Of a DNA stretch of 63,743 nt, positions 19,201-27,626 are shown one piece after another; the stretch's first letter is position 1; each line of letters begins with the position of its first letter. The position numbers were made by a program, and so were the translations under genes. Where the stretch lies: positions 1 to 63,743 of the forward strand of contig NZ_WXTX01000012.1 of assembly GCF_009848685.1 (NCBI RefSeq). Reading direction: 5' to 3'. The stretch is from Andreprevotia sp. IGB-42 (GTDB lineage: Bacteria; Pseudomonadota; Gammaproteobacteria; Burkholderiales; Chitinibacteraceae). The notes under the pieces are model-generated. The model was given only the letters and a program-made list of their open reading frames with translations. It ran no database searches and was not told where the DNA came from.

Positions 19201-20648
19201 ACCGATACCCCGTGGCCAAAGGCGCCCTCGGCCGAGAGCTTGCTGGCGGCTACGCTCACGCTGGCGCCATTCATGGCCCGCACCGCAGCGGCCGGGTTGG
19301 CTACGCCACCAGCACCGCTCAGCTGCACGGTACTGTCCTGCAAAGCGACGTTGCTGCCGGTGCCCTCGGCCCGTGCACCGCCCACATTGGTACCCGATGC
19401 AGTCACATCGAGGCCGTTACCGGTAATCTGCCCGCCGTTCTGGGCGTGCAGCACTGCGGTGGTCGTGGTGGTGGTGGCTGCACCGGTACTGTTGAATGTA
19501 CTGTCCTGCAGCGTAATCACCGCACCATCCTCGGCTCGGGCACCACTGGCCGATGTAGCGGCGATATTGATAGTGACGCCGCTGCCGTCGATGCGGCTGT
19601 CGCTACCCGTTGCCAGCAAACCGTGACTGATGCTGAGTGCTTTCTCGCCAGCCGGCGGTGTGGCTGCAGATACCGCAGCGCCACTGGTGTTGACGCGGGC
19701 ACCATTGCCAAGCTGCACCGTGCCACCGTCCTTTGCCCACACGCCCACCGCGCCCTTGCCGCCAGTGGTGACGGAACCGGCGGAAAGCTCGACCTTGCTG
19801 TTTGCACCCGCGGCCACCACGCCATGCCCATAGCCAGCCACGTTGGTGTTGATGGTGGTATCCACCAGGCTGATGCCGGCGCCGTCTTCCGCAAGCACGC
19901 CATTGGCATAGCCGCCGGCCACATTCACGGTGACACCGTTACCGCTGATGCGGCTGGCATTCCCGGTGGCTTTCAGGCCGTGGCTGGCGGTAGCGGTGCT
20001 GTTTGCCCCGGTGGTAGTCACTGTGCTGCCACTACCAAAATGGATGGCCGCGCCATCCTGCACCAACGCACCCACCGAACCCTTGGATTGGGTATTGACC
20101 GCACTGCCATTGAAATCAATACGGCTGGCCGCACCAGTGGCAACCAGGCCGTTGTTGTTCTGGCCCGCTGCACCGCCCCCCATGGTAACGACTGCGTCAT
20201 CGAGCAGCACCGTACCGCCGTTTTCCGCCACCACGCCGGTCATGTTGCTGGCGGTAACCGCCGCGCCGGCTGCGGTCTTGGGCACCATGACCACGCTGGC
20301 TTCATCGGCGTTGATCTGGCCACCGGCACCGGCAACAAGGCCCTTCTGGCCATTGGCGATGGCTGCAGTGGTCGCGCCCGAAACTACCGCGCCATGCTCG
20401 AATTCGATCACGCCATTCTGTGCCTGCACACCGGTGGTGTTGGTGGCACTCAGCTTCACGCTTTCGTCGTCGTGCACGCCAGCGGTATTGATACCCGCAC
20501 TGCCCGCAACGGTGACATTGGTTTCCGCATCGGCGCGCTCCGCGAAGCCGCCGCCCAAGCCTGCCAGCACCAGGCCGACGGCTTGCGCCAGCACGTTGCG
20601 GCGCATTTTTTCCAGCGTGGATACCTGGATCAGATTGGCGGTTTTCAT
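16221..20648 (-). CDS. Autotransporter with pertactin-like passenger
   Basis: 1475 residues. The extended N-terminus (MKTANLIQVSTLEKMRRNVL, then a hydrophobic Ala/Gly/Leu core ending in ERADAE) is a long type V signal peptide. About 45-1100 is a passenger of irregular repeats (variants of TGNGVTV, GARAEDGA, NTTGV) expected to form a beta-helix. A Pro-rich linker of NPTPTPV/NPTPEPA units follows. The last ~280 residues form the autotransporter beta-barrel ending in Phe (GYEAMIGLKIKF). It is exported to the outer membrane as an adhesin-like surface protein; the binding partner is unknown. No protease or RGD motif was seen. A terminator follows the stop. Confidence 0.93.
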   Translation of the reverse strand: MKTANLIQVSTLEKMRRNVLAQAVGLVLAGLGGGFAERADAETNVTVAGSAGINTAGVHDDESVKLSATNTTGVQAQNGVIEFEHGAVVSGATTAAIANGQKGLVAGAGGQINADEASVVMVPKTAAGAAVTASNMTGVVAENGGTVLLDDAVVTMGGGAAGQNNNGLVATGAASRIDFNGSAVNTQSKGSVGALVQDGAAIHFGSGSTVTTTGANSTATASHGLKATGNASRISGNGVTVNVAGGYANGVLAEDGAGISLVDTTINTNVAGYGHGVVAAGANSKVELSAGSVTTGGKGAVGVWAKDGGTVQLGNGARVNTSGAAVSAATPPAGEKALSISHGLLATGSDSRIDGSGVTINIAATSASGARAEDGAVITLQDSTFNSTGAATTTTTTAVLHAQNGGQITGNGLDVTASGTNVGGARAEGTGSNVALQDSTVQLSGAGGVANPAAAVRAMNGASVSVAASKLSAEGAFGHGVSVEGAGSQALVTDSAIVANGNRAMGVYVTGGANARVSNSSVLLDSPAGATGPFAPGVQVEGAGSTLVLTDTDVHTTQKTSYGVRALDGAALDITNGRISTEGNYSTAISAANATITASNVTVHTSGNDNAMGVIADAGSTVTLNGGSVTTTGNGSPVASNLTFPHGLASRNEGALLVANGTSVLTTGSQAYGVAVDDGGTMILNNLSVRTEGDASRGLYAGIGAAKPGNVSLTTNGVTVETMGDNAAGAITSRKFKDETAQLNLNDTSIHTHGAQSHGLQAESGAALAATNTVVATEGAGAHGAIVNSAPSTITLDKVSIATTGDGAHGTFARNGGALQADNTSVSSTGADAAALYLQGDNGNEATAQFDNSVLGNHHGATINVAGAASVKLGNVLAGGSGHWLNVDGSAGTAGLADLDLSGSVVNGAASTAAGSNANVVMRDTSIWNMTGNSNLSTLHNRFSLIDFGAPAGNAYKQLSVNNYHGDNGTIALNTYLFDDNSPSDQLVIDGGNADGSTNLQIRNAGGAGALTTGNGIKVVDAINGGTTGQQSFRLLSQVKAGPYEYNLHRASLDDSNAEAWYLRSGRDVAPTPTPVNPTPTPVNPTPTPEPANPTPVPVNPTPTPVNPTPEPANPTPVPQDPAIPSQRPQDSVLPAPTPVPSAPQAPMYRPETSLYSGIPALSLIYGRVMVDTLHERVGEERRLYSDPLPAEAIDRREPSLGWGRVIYHAGEDALGNVDSTYDLRAVQLGMDLYRREDTDGSTDQAGLSGSLGRIEGDLMHTDGRHAGTDALRAFGIGGYWTHFTPEGAYLDSVLQYNRFHVEAQPDDMAALKTRGHGLTASLEAGYPFQISESRQLYLEPQAQVIYSRVKLDGASDGAADVRFDNVDSLTGRLGVRLYKDWLRTDDNGKTFRTSAWLRPSVWHEFRGTPATAFSSADGYIPFVVNMKGTWGEVNLGVDHQASEDTTLTGSVGYQQSFEKDSRGYEAMIGLKIKF

Positions 20649-20873
20649 GGCTGTTCTCCAATACGTTGCGATGGAGACCAGTCTGCTTTTGCATGCCGGA
20701 TGCGTATGCCGTGGGTCTCCGAAGCAGCTGTAGTGGATTTCCGAAACGCGCCGCGCCCGACGACAGGCGGTGCAGCGTCAGCGGCAAATCGATGTACCCC
20801 CGGCGATTGCCGGATTTCGCTTTGCGCCGGCAGGCACTACCCTTAGCTGTGTCGGTACAGCGGGTGATTGCAG

Positions 20874-22661
20874 ATGAGCGGGATCGTCATTGTTGATGAG
20901 CAGCCGGTGACGCGGCATGCGTTGCGGCTGCTGATGGAAGCCGAAGGCCACCAGGTGCTGGCCGAAGCCGACAATGGCATCGACGCGGTGCAGCTGGCGC
21001 GCGACGGCAAAGCCGCGCTGATGATCCTCGACCTGGCCATCCCGCGGCTGGGCGGCCTGGCCGTGATGGAACGGCTGGAGGCGATGCCGACCAGGCCCAA
21101 GGTGCTGGTGCTGACCGCACAGAACACCGAGTACTTTGCGCTGCGCTGCCTGGAAGCGGGTGCCGCCGGCTTTGTCAGCAAGGCAGAAGACCTGGATGAA
21201 TTGAAAGTGGCCGTCAATGCGGTGCTGCATGGCCACAGCTATTTTCCCAGCCATGTGCTCACGCCGGGCAACCATATTGCGGTGGGCGATGGCGCCGATG
21301 CCACGCTGAAGGAACTATCCAGCCGCGAGCTCTCGGTGCTGCAACTGCTGGCCAAGGGCATGAGCAATATCGCCATCGCCGGGCAACTGGCGCTAAGCGA
21401 CAAAACCATCAGCACCTACAAGATCCGCCTGAAGCAGAAGCTGAACGCCGGATCATTGCTGGAATTGATCGATATCGCCCGCCGCCATGGCTTGGTGGAG
21501 GGCACCCCGGACGATGCAACACCCCCGGCGCAGCCACTCGATGCGGCGCAACAACGCGAGCTTGATCTGCTGCACAAGATGCTGGATGCGCTGCCGCATG
21601 CAGTGTGCGTGCGCGATCCGGAAGGCCGGCTGATTACCTGCAACCAGCACTACCTGCAGCAGTTCCGCGTGCAACTGGCCGATATCAAGGGCAAGCGGCT
21701 GTACGAAACCGAAGAGCTGGCAACGGATAACGCCAGGCTGGTACACCAGCAGTTGATGGCCGCCGCGGCATTGCGCAAGCCGTATTCGCGCGACGTAACA
21801 CTCAATATCGCGGGCAGCGAGCACATCCTGCGCCACTGGGGGCGGCCTTATCTTGACGAGCAGCAGCGCTATCTGGGGTTCATCTGCGGCAGCGTTGAAG
21901 TCACTGACCGCGACCAGGCGCTGATCGACTTGCGCAACGCCAACGAAAAAGCCGAGCGCGCCAGCCATGCCAAGAGCGCTTTCCTGGCCTCCATGGGCAC
22001 CGAAATCAGCGTGCCGGTGCAAAGCATCGTGGCGATGCTGGATCTGGCATTGGCGCAGTCGCCCCCGCAGCAGGAGCCGCTGCAGGTAGCACGCGCGGCA
22101 GCCATCAACCTGCGCGCGCTGCTGGATGACCTGCAGCAGCTCAGCCAGCTGGAAGCGGGCAAGCATCCGCTGGCACCCCGACCCGTCGACCTGGTGACGC
22201 AGCTTGCAGCACAGCTGGATACCTATCGGCACGAAGCGCAGCATAAAAACCTGCAACTGCAGCTCGATACCACGCTGGCACGCAAATCCATGGTGTGGGT
22301 AGACCCGCAACACTGGCAGCAACTGGTAAGCAGCTTGCTGAGTAACGCGCTGAAATTCACCGAGCAAGGCGGAATTACCGTACGGCTTGCCGCACTGGGG
22401 CGGGGCCAGGGGCTGGTGGCGGTGACGCTCGAGGTGGCCGATACGGGCATCGGTATCCCCAAAGATCAGCAGCAAGACCTGTTCGAGCCCTTCAGCCAGC
22501 GGCTCGACAGCCAGCGTATCCGCCATGGCGGCAGCGGCCTGGGCCTGGCGCTGTGCAAATGCCTGGTGGAACAGATGCAGGGCACGATCACGCTGCACAG
22601 CCAGCCTGGCGTGGGCACCACGTTCAGCATCGCATTGATGCTGACCGAGGCCAGGATTTGA
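20874..22661 (+). CDS. Response regulator fused to PAS and degenerate histidine kinase
   Basis: 595 residues from ATG 20874 (a TTG six bases earlier is possible). About 1-120 is a receiver with Asp53 (LMILDLAIPR), the acidic pair DE at 8-9, the Thr in VLTAQ and the Lys in VSKAED. About 147-205 is a LuxR/NarL helix-turn-helix (SNIAIAGQLALSDKTISTYK). A PAS domain (about 225-345) follows, then a dimerisation helix and an HATPase domain with N-box SNALKFTEQGG, G1 DTGIGIP, F-box FEPFSQ and G2 GSGLGLAL. The H-box reads SMGTEISVP instead of the usual SMSHEIRTP: the phosphoacceptor His is Thr376. So the module cannot autophosphorylate at the normal site. Divergent from the autotransporter gene, which may be its target. 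Confidence 0.92.
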   Translation: MSGIVIVDEQPVTRHALRLLMEAEGHQVLAEADNGIDAVQLARDGKAALMILDLAIPRLGGLAVMERLEAMPTRPKVLVLTAQNTEYFALRCLEAGAAGFVSKAEDLDELKVAVNAVLHGHSYFPSHVLTPGNHIAVGDGADATLKELSSRELSVLQLLAKGMSNIAIAGQLALSDKTISTYKIRLKQKLNAGSLLELIDIARRHGLVEGTPDDATPPAQPLDAAQQRELDLLHKMLDALPHAVCVRDPEGRLITCNQHYLQQFRVQLADIKGKRLYETEELATDNARLVHQQLMAAAALRKPYSRDVTLNIAGSEHILRHWGRPYLDEQQRYLGFICGSVEVTDRDQALIDLRNANEKAERASHAKSAFLASMGTEISVPVQSIVAMLDLALAQSPPQQEPLQVARAAAINLRALLDDLQQLSQLEAGKHPLAPRPVDLVTQLAAQLDTYRHEAQHKNLQLQLDTTLARKSMVWVDPQHWQQLVSSLLSNALKFTEQGGITVRLAALGRGQGLVAVTLEVADTGIGIPKDQQQDLFEPFSQRLDSQRIRHGGSGLGLALCKCLVEQMQGTITLHSQPGVGTTFSIALMLTEARI

Positions 22662-22745
22662 TGGCTGCACAGCGCAGAACAGAAAAATCCGCAGCGGTTT
22701 TCAGAAAGCCCTGATAGGCCACGCCCGGCCGGCATGGGACAGTGG

Positions 22746-22863
22746 CCCTACCGGCTGGCATCCCGCTACGCCCTTTCCTCGCTGGGGTAGGGAGTCATGC
22801 CGGTAGCACATCTGCAATGATGTGCTGGACTACAGCCCCGGCAGATCGTTGGGGCTTTTTTTC
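22746..22863 (+). ncRNA. Candidate structured RNA or 3' UTR ending in a terminator
   Basis: Three successive foldable parts lie after the regulator-kinase gene. The first is a long nested hairpin, ctaccggctggcat (22748-22761) with atgccggtag (22797-22806), closing over an inner ctacgccc/ggggtag stem. The second is agcacatc/gatgtgct (22805-22826), which competes for two bases with the first. The third is a strong terminator agcccc/ggggct followed by seven T (22834-22862). It could be the regulator's own terminator region or an independent small RNA. No family recognised. Confidence 0.45.
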
Positions 22864-22871
22864 GCCACCCG

Positions 22872-24482
22872 CTACTGCACCAGCACCGTCAGTTGCGCGC
22901 CGGCCGGCAGCATCACCGTTTCGCTGTAGCTGGCCCCCAGCCCCGTGCGCTGCATCGGGTAAGCGCCGTGTGCCTGCAGCTTTTGCGGCATGCTGGCCGG
23001 CCAGCGCAAGTTGCCGCCGATGCTGACCACATCCATCGCAGATAACAGATAACCTGCATCGTTACGCTCCGGGAAACCCAGCCCTGCCGGGCTGCCTGCC
23101 GGCAAGCCGGCCATGCTGGCCTGCCAGCGCCGCTGCGCGGTGCCCAGATTGCTGCCGTACGCGCGCAACTGCGCATCCAGCAGCGCGATATCGTCGCCCT
23201 GCCCCTGTGCGCCCAGCAACTGGCGGTAAAACGCCACGCCGTACTGGCGCAACAGGTAGGCCGAAAAACTGCCGCCCACGCTGTAACTGTTGCAGCGGCT
23301 GTCCGCGGCGGCGTAAACGCTGAAATCGCAGTTGTATGCGGTGGCGGTCAGCCAATCGCGCATGCGCAGATCGCGCACCGCGTTGAAGCCGGGCGTGAGG
23401 CGCGCAGCCAGCAGGTCTTCCGCCATCATGGCGGTCATCTCCTCCAGCCAGATATCGAATGCCTGGCTGCTGGCCGGTGGCTGGTACAGCTGCACGCCGC
23501 GGCGGTAGAAGTTGGCGGCATGCGTGAGCTCGTGTGCCAGCGTACTGACGGTGGTATCGAATGCCTGCGGCCCGCCCAGATACAGCGTTTCGGTATCCAG
23601 AAATACCGCCAGCGCAGCGTTGCTGCGTGCATTGGCAGCACGGGTGAAATTGTTGCGCGACCAGAAATATCCGACCAGCCCCCAAGGCTGTGCATCATGA
23701 TCGAAATCGAGCAGCACCACATTGAGCGGCTGCTCGGCAGCGATCAGGCTGGCAATGGCGTGCGTACCCCAGACCGGGCCGGCCAGACCGGTCACCAGTT
23801 CGTATGCGGCGTCGGAGCGGCCGGCAACGCGGCTGGCCAGGCGATCGAGCAATGCATCGTCGATCTTGCCCGCCCCCTGCTGACCGTTTTCCAGCCAGAT
23901 GTTCACGATGCGGCCATCTTGCGCGGTGAGCTGGCGCACCAGCGTGGTTTGCCGCTCGCTTTCGTCTTCGTGCACCCACATGCGGCTTGCGCCGGGCTGC
24001 TCCGCGCTACCGCGGGTGGCGCGCAAGACGCGCTGCGCGGGCGCGCTCATGTACGCGAGGAAGCCATCCCGATTGAAGCTGGCAATATGGTCTGCCTGCG
24101 CAGGCGGCGTCAGCATATTGGCGCTGGCCGTGGCGGGCAGCAATGCCATGGCATCGCCGGAGGGGTTGCTCAGCACCAGTGTGGCGGTGCGCCCTGCCAC
24201 ATTGCTCAATTGCACGGAAACCGGCGCAGCGGTGTTGCCGGCATTGGTGTAAAGCCAGCTGGCAACACCTTGCCCGGCGTACTGGCCGCCTTCAAGTGCG
24301 CCACACGCCGGGCCGCTGCAATCGATCTGCGATGGCGATGGCAAAGGGGTAGGCGTTGCGGCAGGCGCAGTCTGGCTGGATATGGCGGGGCTGTTACCGC
24401 TTGCGCTGCCACCGCCGCCCCCGCAGGCGACCAGCAGGAAAAACGGCAACACGGAAATGCCGCGCAGGAAAAAAACATGCAT
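22872..24482 (-). CDS. Lipoprotein, M30-like zinc metallopeptidase
   Basis: 536 residues. The signal peptide ends in a lipobox (LVAC, Cys20) and is followed by a Gly/Ser/Pro-rich linker. The active-site helix HELTH is at 317-321 within STLAHELTHAANFYRRG, and a downstream Glu pair (IWLEEMTAMM, 347-348) fits the third zinc ligand. The overall pattern (VYLLDFD-like strand, YFWSRNNF, FLDTETLYLG) fits the hyicolysin/M30 family. It would sit on the periplasmic side or at the surface as a protease. It is convergent with the candidate RNA terminator. Substrate unknown. Confidence 0.85.
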   Translation of the reverse strand: MHVFFLRGISVLPFFLLVACGGGGGSASGNSPAISSQTAPAATPTPLPSPSQIDCSGPACGALEGGQYAGQGVASWLYTNAGNTAAPVSVQLSNVAGRTATLVLSNPSGDAMALLPATASANMLTPPAQADHIASFNRDGFLAYMSAPAQRVLRATRGSAEQPGASRMWVHEDESERQTTLVRQLTAQDGRIVNIWLENGQQGAGKIDDALLDRLASRVAGRSDAAYELVTGLAGPVWGTHAIASLIAAEQPLNVVLLDFDHDAQPWGLVGYFWSRNNFTRAANARSNAALAVFLDTETLYLGGPQAFDTTVSTLAHELTHAANFYRRGVQLYQPPASSQAFDIWLEEMTAMMAEDLLAARLTPGFNAVRDLRMRDWLTATAYNCDFSVYAAADSRCNSYSVGGSFSAYLLRQYGVAFYRQLLGAQGQGDDIALLDAQLRAYGSNLGTAQRRWQASMAGLPAGSPAGLGFPERNDAGYLLSAMDVVSIGGNLRWPASMPQKLQAHGAYPMQRTGLGASYSETVMLPAGAQLTVLVQ

Positions 24483-24848
24483 CTGGATGCGTCCTCATGC
24501 GTGCGCTCCGGCACGCGAGCAGGTTCATCCTCGCTGAAACATCGGTTGCTGCAGGCGTGTTGCGCTGCCCAACCGCAGATTCCTCTATGGGAATTCGGAC
24601 GCGGACTATATGGCCTGCATCACCACCGGGCAAGCACCAGCCGACGAATGCACGGCATTGCCTGGATCAGATTGGGCGCAGTGTGTTGCTGCGCTGGCAA
24701 ACCATGCATCCTGGGCAGCCAGCTGATCCATTTTCAGTTTCAGCTTGCCGCCCATCCGTTTGTGAAAATAATTTTCTTGAAATCACGGTGATGTAGTCGT
24801 AATCTTGCCAACTACAGCCCTGAACGACCGTAACGCGAGGACCCCGCC
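24483..24848. other. Promoter-bearing spacer before the deaminase operon
   Basis: 366 bases between divergent genes. I see no coding region, no strong palindrome and no riboswitch. It must contain the promoters of the metallopeptidase gene (left) and of the seven-gene catabolic operon (right). An RpiR operator is expected here but I could not pick one out by eye. Confidence 0.5.
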
Positions 24849-26129
24849 GTGAACCCTGAAAACATTTTCCAGAATGCGCTCCTCAGCCCTTGTGGCAAAG
24901 GTTTGGGGGACTTGGCCGCAGGGCAGCGCGTTGCGGCAGCTGCGACGCTGGGCTGGAATATCCTGCGGGAAGACGTGAGCCTGCCGGTGGCGGTGCTGCG
25001 TAGCGAGCGCATTGCGCACAACCTGGCATGGATGCGTGATTTCATCGCCACCTATAACGTGAAGCTGGCGCCACACGGCAAAACCACCATGAGCCCGGCG
25101 CTGTTCCACAAGCAACTGGCGCACGGTGCCTGGGGCATCACGCTGGCCAACGCGCCGCAAACGCAGGCGGCCTACCACCACGGCATACGCCGGGTGATCC
25201 TGGCCAACCAGCTGGTGGGGCGCGGCAATATGGCGATCATCGCCCGGCTGCAGCAGGACCCCAGTTTCGATTTCTGCTGTATTGTCGACTCCCCCAGCAA
25301 TGTGGATCAACTGGGCCGCTTCTTTGCCGCTGCCGGCCAGCGCCTCAAGGTGCTGATCGAACTGGGCGTGCCCGGTGGCCGTACCGGCGTGCGCAACGCG
25401 GAAGAACAGGATGCCGTGCTGGCCGCCATTGCGCGCTGGCCGCAATCGCTGGCGCTGGCCGGTATCGAGCTATACGAAGGCGTACTCAAGGAAGAAGCCG
25501 ATATCCGTGCCTTCCTGCAGCGCGCCGCGCAGCAGATGCAGGTGCTGCAGGATGCCGGGCGTTTTGCCACCGACAGCGTGATCCTGACTGGCGCGGGTTC
25601 CGCCTGGTTCGACGTGGTGGCGGAAGCATGGAGCGGGCTGCAGATCGGCCGCCCGCTCGATATCGTGCTGCGCCCGGGCTGCTACCTCACCCACGATGTA
25701 GGCATCTACAAGGCGGCGGAAACCCGCATCCAGGCCAACAACCCGGTGGCGCGCGACATGCACGCCAGCCTGCTGCCCGCGCTGCAGGTGTGGGCGTATG
25801 TGCAATCGCTGCCCGAGCCGGGCCTGGCCATCATTGCCTTGGGCAAGCGCGATGCCGCGTTCGATGCCGGCCTGCCTATCCCGGCGCTGCATTACCGCCC
25901 GGGCAGCGCTGCCCCTGCTGCCCCTGCAGCGGCACCTGCCGCGTGGAAAGTCACCGCGATGATGGACCAGCATGCATTCATGCATATCGACGCCGGCAGC
26001 GACTTGCAGATCGGCGACATGATCGCCTTCGATATCTCTCACCCCTGCCTGACGTTCGACAAATGGCGGCAACTGCTGATCATCGATCCGTCGTTCAACG
26101 TGACCGAGATCGTTGAAACGTTTTTTTGA
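24849..26129 (+). CDS. PLP-dependent amino acid deaminase (D-serine/D-threonine aldolase fold)
   Basis: 426 residues from GTG 24849. Fold-type III enzyme: the N-terminal alanine-racemase-like barrel carries the PLP lysine in VKLAPHGKTTMSP, and the C-terminal domain has the metal-site pattern DQHAFM ... SHPCLTFDKW of D-serine dehydratases. Close relatives are annotated amino acid deaminase. In this operon, with a deacylase, RidA and a KDG kinase, it most likely removes ammonia from D-glucosaminate to give 2-keto-3-deoxygluconate; a D-amino acid substrate is the alternative. RidA would clear the enamine intermediate. First gene of the operon. Confidence 0.9.
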   Translation: MNPENIFQNALLSPCGKGLGDLAAGQRVAAAATLGWNILREDVSLPVAVLRSERIAHNLAWMRDFIATYNVKLAPHGKTTMSPALFHKQLAHGAWGITLANAPQTQAAYHHGIRRVILANQLVGRGNMAIIARLQQDPSFDFCCIVDSPSNVDQLGRFFAAAGQRLKVLIELGVPGGRTGVRNAEEQDAVLAAIARWPQSLALAGIELYEGVLKEEADIRAFLQRAAQQMQVLQDAGRFATDSVILTGAGSAWFDVVAEAWSGLQIGRPLDIVLRPGCYLTHDVGIYKAAETRIQANNPVARDMHASLLPALQVWAYVQSLPEPGLAIIALGKRDAAFDAGLPIPALHYRPGSAAPAAPAAAPAAWKVTAMMDQHAFMHIDAGSDLQIGDMIAFDISHPCLTFDKWRQLLIIDPSFNVTEIVETFF

Positions 26130-26276
26130 AGCTGGCTTTTACGAAAACGACCATCGCGAGAAAAGCACGGGCAGGCCCAACGCAGCCCTTGGCTGCAGTA
26201 GCCATTAAAGAGCCGGTCAGCGGCCTTGCAACACCCCGATAACTGTTCCAATCCGTTAACCCGGAGGAGTGAAATC

Positions 26277-27620
26277 ATGACCCCAGGCACCCTGCTGCTG
26301 GTGTATGCGGCCGTCGCGATCATCGCGCTGGTACTGCTGATTGCCCGCTACAAGCTCAACCCGTTCATCACCCTCACCATCGTCTCGCTGGGGCTCGCGC
26401 TGGTGGCGGGCATGCCGGCCAAGGATATCGTTGCCTCGTACGAAGGTGGCGTGGGCAAAACGCTGGGCCATATCGCGCTGATCGTGGCGCTGGGCACCAT
26501 GCTGGGCAAGATGATGGCCGAATCGGGCGGCGCCGAGCAGATTGCCCGCACGCTGATCGCCCGCTTTGGCGAAAAGAACGTGCACTGGGCGATGGTGTGT
26601 ATCGCCTTCCTGGTGGGCCTGCCCATCTTCTTCGAAGTGGGCTTCGTGCTGCTGGTACCGATCGCGTTCAACGTGGCGCGCCGCACGGGTACTTCCATGC
26701 TGCTGGTGGGCTTGCCCATGGTGGCCGGCCTGTCCGTGGTGCACGGCCTGGTGCCGCCGCACCCGGCGGCGATGATCGCGGTGGGCGAATACCATGCCGA
26801 CGTGGGCCGCACCATTTTCTACGCGCTGCTGGTGGGCATCCCTACCGCCATCATCGCTGGCCCGCTGTTTGCCAAGTTCATCGCGCCGCGCATCACGCTG
26901 CCGGCCGTCAACCCGCTGGAGGCGCAATTCATCCAGCAGGATGAAGCACGCGTACTGCCCGGCTTCGGCATCACCTTGCTGACCATCCTGCTGCCGGTGA
27001 TCCTGATGCTGCTGGGTGGCTGGGCAGATGTACTTGCCACGCCGGGCTCGCACCTGAACAACCTGTTCCGCTTCATCGGCAACTCGGTGGTGGCGCTGCT
27101 GGTGGCCACGCTGGTCAGCTTCTATACGCTGGGCCTGGCGCGCGGCTTCAGCCGGGAAACCATCCTGAAGTTCACACAGGAATGCCTGGCGCCCACCGCC
27201 GGCATCACCTTGCTGGTAGGTGCCGGTGGCGGCCTCAACCGCATCCTGGTGGATTCGGGCGTGGCCAAGGAAATCGTTGGCCTCTCCGCGGTGTTTCACC
27301 TGTCGCCGCTGATGCTGGGCTGGATACTGGCGGCACTGATGCGCGTGGCAACGGGTTCCGCCACCGTGGCGATGAGCACCGCGGCCGGCATCGTGGCGCC
27401 GATCGCGCTTGCGTCCGGCTATCCGCACCCGGAGCTGCTGGTGATTGCCACCGGCGCCGGTTCGCTGATCCTGTCGCATGTGAATGACGGCGGCTTCTGG
27501 CTGATCAAGGAGTACTTCAACATGACCGTGGCGCAAACCTTCAAGACCTGGACCGTGCTGGAAACCATCATCTCTGTGGTGGCGCTGGGCCTGGTCTCGC
27601 TGATTGCCGCAGTGATCTAG
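26277..27620 (+). CDS. GntP-family permease
   Basis: 447 residues with about 12 hydrophobic segments. GntP pattern: YKLNPFITLTIVSLGLALVAG at the start, GVGKTLGHIALIVALGTMLG, GLVPPHPAAMIA, and near the end GSATVAMSTAAGIVAP and SHVNDGGFWL. Inner-membrane proton symporter; family members carry gluconate, related sugar acids or D-serine. A good ribosome site (ggaggagtgaaatc) sets the start at 26277. It sits between the deaminase and the RpiR regulator, so it probably imports the sugar acid or amino acid degraded by the operon. Confidence 0.95.
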   Translation: MTPGTLLLVYAAVAIIALVLLIARYKLNPFITLTIVSLGLALVAGMPAKDIVASYEGGVGKTLGHIALIVALGTMLGKMMAESGGAEQIARTLIARFGEKNVHWAMVCIAFLVGLPIFFEVGFVLLVPIAFNVARRTGTSMLLVGLPMVAGLSVVHGLVPPHPAAMIAVGEYHADVGRTIFYALLVGIPTAIIAGPLFAKFIAPRITLPAVNPLEAQFIQQDEARVLPGFGITLLTILLPVILMLLGGWADVLATPGSHLNNLFRFIGNSVVALLVATLVSFYTLGLARGFSRETILKFTQECLAPTAGITLLVGAGGGLNRILVDSGVAKEIVGLSAVFHLSPLMLGWILAALMRVATGSATVAMSTAAGIVAPIALASGYPHPELLVIATGAGSLILSHVNDGGFWLIKEYFNMTVAQTFKTWTVLETIISVVALGLVSLIAAVI

Positions 27621-27626
27621 GCTGCC

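Noticed and set aside
17214-20846. 1210-codon open frame on the plus strand opposite the autotransporter
   Set aside because: It is the reverse image of a highly repetitive GC-rich gene; the product has no recognisable domain, while the minus strand has signal peptide and beta-barrel.
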